Of a DNA stretch of 52,916 bases, positions 50,543 to 52,916 are shown piece by piece. Every line of letters begins with the position of its first letter. Within the stretch, counting starts at the first letter, position 1. The DNA is from an uncultured Saprospiraceae bacterium (lineage in GTDB: Bacteria; Bacteroidota; Bacteroidia; Chitinophagales; Saprospiraceae): positions 1-52,916 of the forward strand of contig CALLXF010000065.1 in assembly GCA_938015805.1 (NCBI GenBank). The letters are read 5' to 3'. The translations under genes and the position numbers were made by a program. The notes beneath the pieces are model-generated. The model had not been told where the DNA came from and ran no database searches. It saw only the letters and a list, made by a program, of their open reading frames with translations.

Positions 50543-51886
50543 TTAATAATTATATCTGATCCATTTAAATAATTCTTTGGCTGATATTTTTTTACCATGC
50601 ATAAAGATACCTACTCTATAAATTCGTCCTGCCATCCATACAAAGAAAAATACGGATGCGATCAATATAACAATGGACAAAATCACTTCCCACAAAGGAG
50701 GTCCAGATGGTAATCTCGCAGGCATCAGTATCGGAGAGGTCAGCGGAAACATAGACACAAATTTTACAAAAAAGCTATCATTATTATCCATCACTGCAGG
50801 GATCATTATAAATGCAGCGATAACTGGAATAGATATCGGTAACATAAATTGCTGAGCTTCTCCCTGATCTTCTCCGACAGCAGATCCTACCGCTGCAAAT
50901 AGAGAGGCATAAATAAAATATCCTCCTATAAAGAATATGATAAACGCAGGAATAATTAATCCCCAGTTAAGTGTTGCGGCTTCTTTGATCATATTAGTAA
51001 TATCTAAGCCGTCGGCTCCTCCCATTTGTTTCATCATTTCTTCAGACTGTGCTGCATTGGCCTCAGCCAAAGCAGAAGCATCTCCTCCAAAAAACTGCAT
51101 CACTACTATTCCGATAATAGGGATAAGTATAATCCAGATCAGTAACTGAGTCAGTCCTACACCGCCTACACCTATAAGTTTACCCAGCATAAGCGTAAAT
51201 GGTTTTACAGTCGATACGATGACCTCTACGATACGATTTAGTTTTTCCTCCATTACCGATCTCATTACTAACCCTCCAAAAATAAAGATGACCATATACA
51301 TCATAAATCCCATAAGATAACTTAGAGCTGACCCGATGATCTGAGACGTTTTACTACTCGTATCTCCTTCGGCATTTTCGTCCTGAGTATTAGCTAGAGC
51401 ATTTTCTAAAGCCACCTTTGTTTTTAATTGGCCATAAGCTACCTTATCTATACTAGACTGATCTAGTTTGTAATTTTTTATTGACTTAGCAACATAATCT
51501 TCTATATTTTCTATTGATGCAAAACCTATTTTCTCCTTTGAATAATAATTTACATTTACATCCTTAGCCGTTATATCTGCGATTGGACTCAGGTGTAATA
51601 CGAGATCGTAACCATCAGCGATATAATTTTTCTTAGCGGTATCTATGGGTATTTGCTTGTAATCAAAAGTCATCACCTTAGACTCTAGAGGGTAATCTTT
51701 TAAAATATTATTCTCGTCTACGACCAGCACATGCTGACTTTTATTTCCCATCTGCGAAGTAAAATAAGCGGATAAAAATATGATAAGCCCAAATGCCAAC
51801 GGTGTCAAAAAAGTAGCCAGTAAAAAACTAGGTTTCTTAACTCTAGTCCAATATTCTCTTTTTACGATTAATCCTAATTTACTCAT
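50543..51886 (-). CDS. NatB-like ABC-2 type exporter permease
   Basis: 447 residues. One N-terminal membrane segment (about 22-42, 'SFLLATFLTPLAFGLIIFLS'), a large extracytoplasmic domain (about 43-190), and five further segments toward the C-terminus, including 'GFMMYMVIFIFGGLVMRSVMEEKLNRIVEVIVSTVKPFTLMLGKLIGVGGVGLTQLL' type ABC-2 core. 'MEEK..RIVEVIVSTVKP' is the conserved coupling helix region of NatB/ABC-2 permeases, associated with Na+ export or drug extrusion. It pairs with the ATPase 3 bases upstream in its direction of transcription. It ends 78 bases from the trp leader, so trp transcription starts close behind it. Confidence 0.92.
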   Translation of the reverse strand: MSKLGLIVKREYWTRVKKPSFLLATFLTPLAFGLIIFLSAYFTSQMGNKSQHVLVVDENNILKDYPLESKVMTFDYKQIPIDTAKKNYIADGYDLVLHLSPIADITAKDVNVNYYSKEKIGFASIENIEDYVAKSIKNYKLDQSSIDKVAYGQLKTKVALENALANTQDENAEGDTSSKTSQIIGSALSYLMGFMMYMVIFIFGGLVMRSVMEEKLNRIVEVIVSTVKPFTLMLGKLIGVGGVGLTQLLIWIILIPIIGIVVMQFFGGDASALAEANAAQSEEMMKQMGGADGLDITNMIKEAATLNWGLIIPAFIIFFIGGYFIYASLFAAVGSAVGEDQGEAQQFMLPISIPVIAAFIMIPAVMDNNDSFFVKFVSMFPLTSPILMPARLPSGPPLWEVILSIVILIASVFFFVWMAGRIYRVGIFMHGKKISAKELFKWIRYNY

Positions 51887-51889
51887 GGT

Positions 51890-52789
51890 CTAGTTTTCTA
51901 CTTGTTTGATAAATATTTCGTTTAAGGTAGGGAGGACTTCTGTAAAACTTTTGATCTGTATGCCTCTTGAAATCAAGGCTTGTAGCAGCTCATTAGAGTT
52001 ATGTCCCTCTTGCACTTTTATCGTGACGTCTGTTTCAGAATCTTCTATAATTTTAAAATTAGAAGATTGCAGATCTTTTGGAAACTGTCCGTCAAATTCT
52101 AGTCTAAAAATATTTTCCTTGTACTGGTTTTTGATATCAGAGACTTTTCCTTCTAGGATTTTTTCTCCTTGATTAATCAGTACGATGTCTTTACATATTT
52201 CTTCTACTTGTTCCATCCTATGTGTGGAAAAAACGATACTAGTTCCGTCCTGATTCATTCGATGGATTTCCTCTTTTATTAGATTTGTATTGAGCGGATC
52301 GAGACCTGTAAACGGTTCATCTAAAATCAGAAGTTTAGGCTTATGCATAACAGTGGCGATAAACTGTATTTTTTGCTGCATTCCTTTAGATAACTCTTCT
52401 ATTTTTTTATCCCACCAGTCTTTATTATCAAATTTTGTAAGCCAGTAAGCGATAGCAGATTTTGCTTCTTTTTTATCCATGCCTCTAAGCTGAGCTAGAT
52501 ACATGAGTTGTTCTCCGACCTTCATTTTTTTATATAACCCTCTTTCCTCGGGCATATATCCTATATGTTTTGGGGATTCCGCATTTATTTTTTCTCCGTC
52601 GAGTAGTACCACTCCCTCATCAGCTCCGGTAATGGTGGTGATGATTCTTATCAGAGAGGTTTTCCCTGCTCCGTTAGGTCCTAAAAGTCCAAAGATGCTT
52701 CCCTTAGGAATATCAAAACTTACTCCATTTACGGCACGGTGATTATGATATTGTTTGACTACGTTGCGTAGTGAAAGGATATTACTCAT
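51890..52789 (-). CDS. NatA-like ABC transporter ATP-binding protein
   Basis: 299 residues. Walker A 'LLGPNGAGKTSLIRII', signature 'ELSKGMQQKIQFIATV', Walker B 'LLILDEPFTGLDPLN' and 'FSTHRMEQVEEIC' give a full single NBD. The C-terminal extension (about 215-299) is the DUF4162-like tail of NatA-type ATPases. It powers the adjacent ABC-2 permease. The gap of 3 bases and the same orientation show an operon. The 127 bases up to the window edge carry no further element I can support. Confidence 0.95.
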   Translation of the reverse strand: MSNILSLRNVVKQYHNHRAVNGVSFDIPKGSIFGLLGPNGAGKTSLIRIITTITGADEGVVLLDGEKINAESPKHIGYMPEERGLYKKMKVGEQLMYLAQLRGMDKKEAKSAIAYWLTKFDNKDWWDKKIEELSKGMQQKIQFIATVMHKPKLLILDEPFTGLDPLNTNLIKEEIHRMNQDGTSIVFSTHRMEQVEEICKDIVLINQGEKILEGKVSDIKNQYKENIFRLEFDGQFPKDLQSSNFKIIEDSETDVTIKVQEGHNSNELLQALISRGIQIKSFTEVLPTLNEIFIKQVEN

Positions 52790-52916
52790 TAATCAGTTTT
52801 ACGTTTAACAATCTAAGCTTTACAACTCGAAAATAAAATTATCGGAATGTAGCAAACTATGATGGATTATTCGACATCTATCCTGAATTTATCGATATAA
52901 ATAAAAAACCACAGTT

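Overview
The window looks like a chromosomal segment of an AT-rich member of the Bacteroidota. The evidence is: type IX secretion (T9SS) C-terminal sorting domains on secreted proteins; Bacteroidota-type families (a DUF6089 barrel, an NagZ-like GH3 plus serine hydrolase fusion, FG-GAP/UnbV lipoproteins, a choice-of-anchor V protein); almost no Shine-Dalgarno sequences; and TAnnTTTG-type -7 promoter elements just upstream of several genes. A Saprospiria-like or related T9SS-bearing lineage fits best, but no rRNA is present to settle this. No CRISPR array, prophage, insertion sequence, tRNA or rRNA was found.

Layout. 1-1219 (minus): the 5' part of a secreted protein gene that runs off the window, then a collapsed T9SS cargo pseudogene whose signal peptide now abuts its sorting domain. 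1365-4258 (plus): an envelope group with a TonB C-terminal protein, a small truncated membrane ORF, an OmpA-like protein on a single membrane anchor, and an anchored coiled-coil protein. 4572-10729 (plus): a tight three-gene unit with a TMTC-like GT-C/TPR membrane protein, the GH3-serine hydrolase fusion and a LolC/E-type permease. 10944-13582 (plus): four overlapping genes encoding an unknown protein, two cyclophilin lipoproteins (one with a PKD domain) and a polyphosphate-glucokinase-like ROK kinase. 13583-13951 holds self-complementary non-coding DNA and a minus-strand terminator. 13952-17174 (minus): a TPR protein and an ECF sigma / anti-sigma-like / periplasmic Spy-like module.

17276-29182 holds housekeeping and envelope genes: an acyltransferase, a T9SS cargo protein, ligA, a lipoprotein, a UvrD/PcrA helicase, a DUF2142 membrane protein, an SDR-DUF2867 protein, an esterase lipoprotein, an RsmI-like methylase and a DksA-like protein that has a TGA where a zinc cysteine is expected. 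29444-33661 (minus) encodes a glycosyltransferase and a 1102-residue FG-GAP lipoprotein. 34044-41856 includes radA, a DCC thiol protein, DUF6089, YjbQ, a LysE exporter, a barrel-like protein overlapping an S41-like lipoprotein, a GT2 enzyme and a PaaE-like flavo-iron-sulfur reductase. 42025-43884 (minus) is a secreted phosphodiesterase-LamG-T9SS protein.

43984-50500 (minus) is a complete tryptophan operon, trpE-G-D-C-F-B-A. It is preceded by a readable attenuator: a promoter, a 20-codon leader peptide with three consecutive Trp codons and a fourth later, mutually exclusive RNA pairings, and a strong terminator 26 bases before trpE. 50543-52789 (minus) is a NatAB-type ABC exporter pair.

The strongest second-look items are the trp attenuator, the TGA-for-Cys codon in the DksA-like gene, the ECF sigma gene whose region 2.1 lies upstream of its only ATG with no canonical start codon, the collapsed T9SS cargo gene, and the recurrent near-leaderless promoter arrangement.
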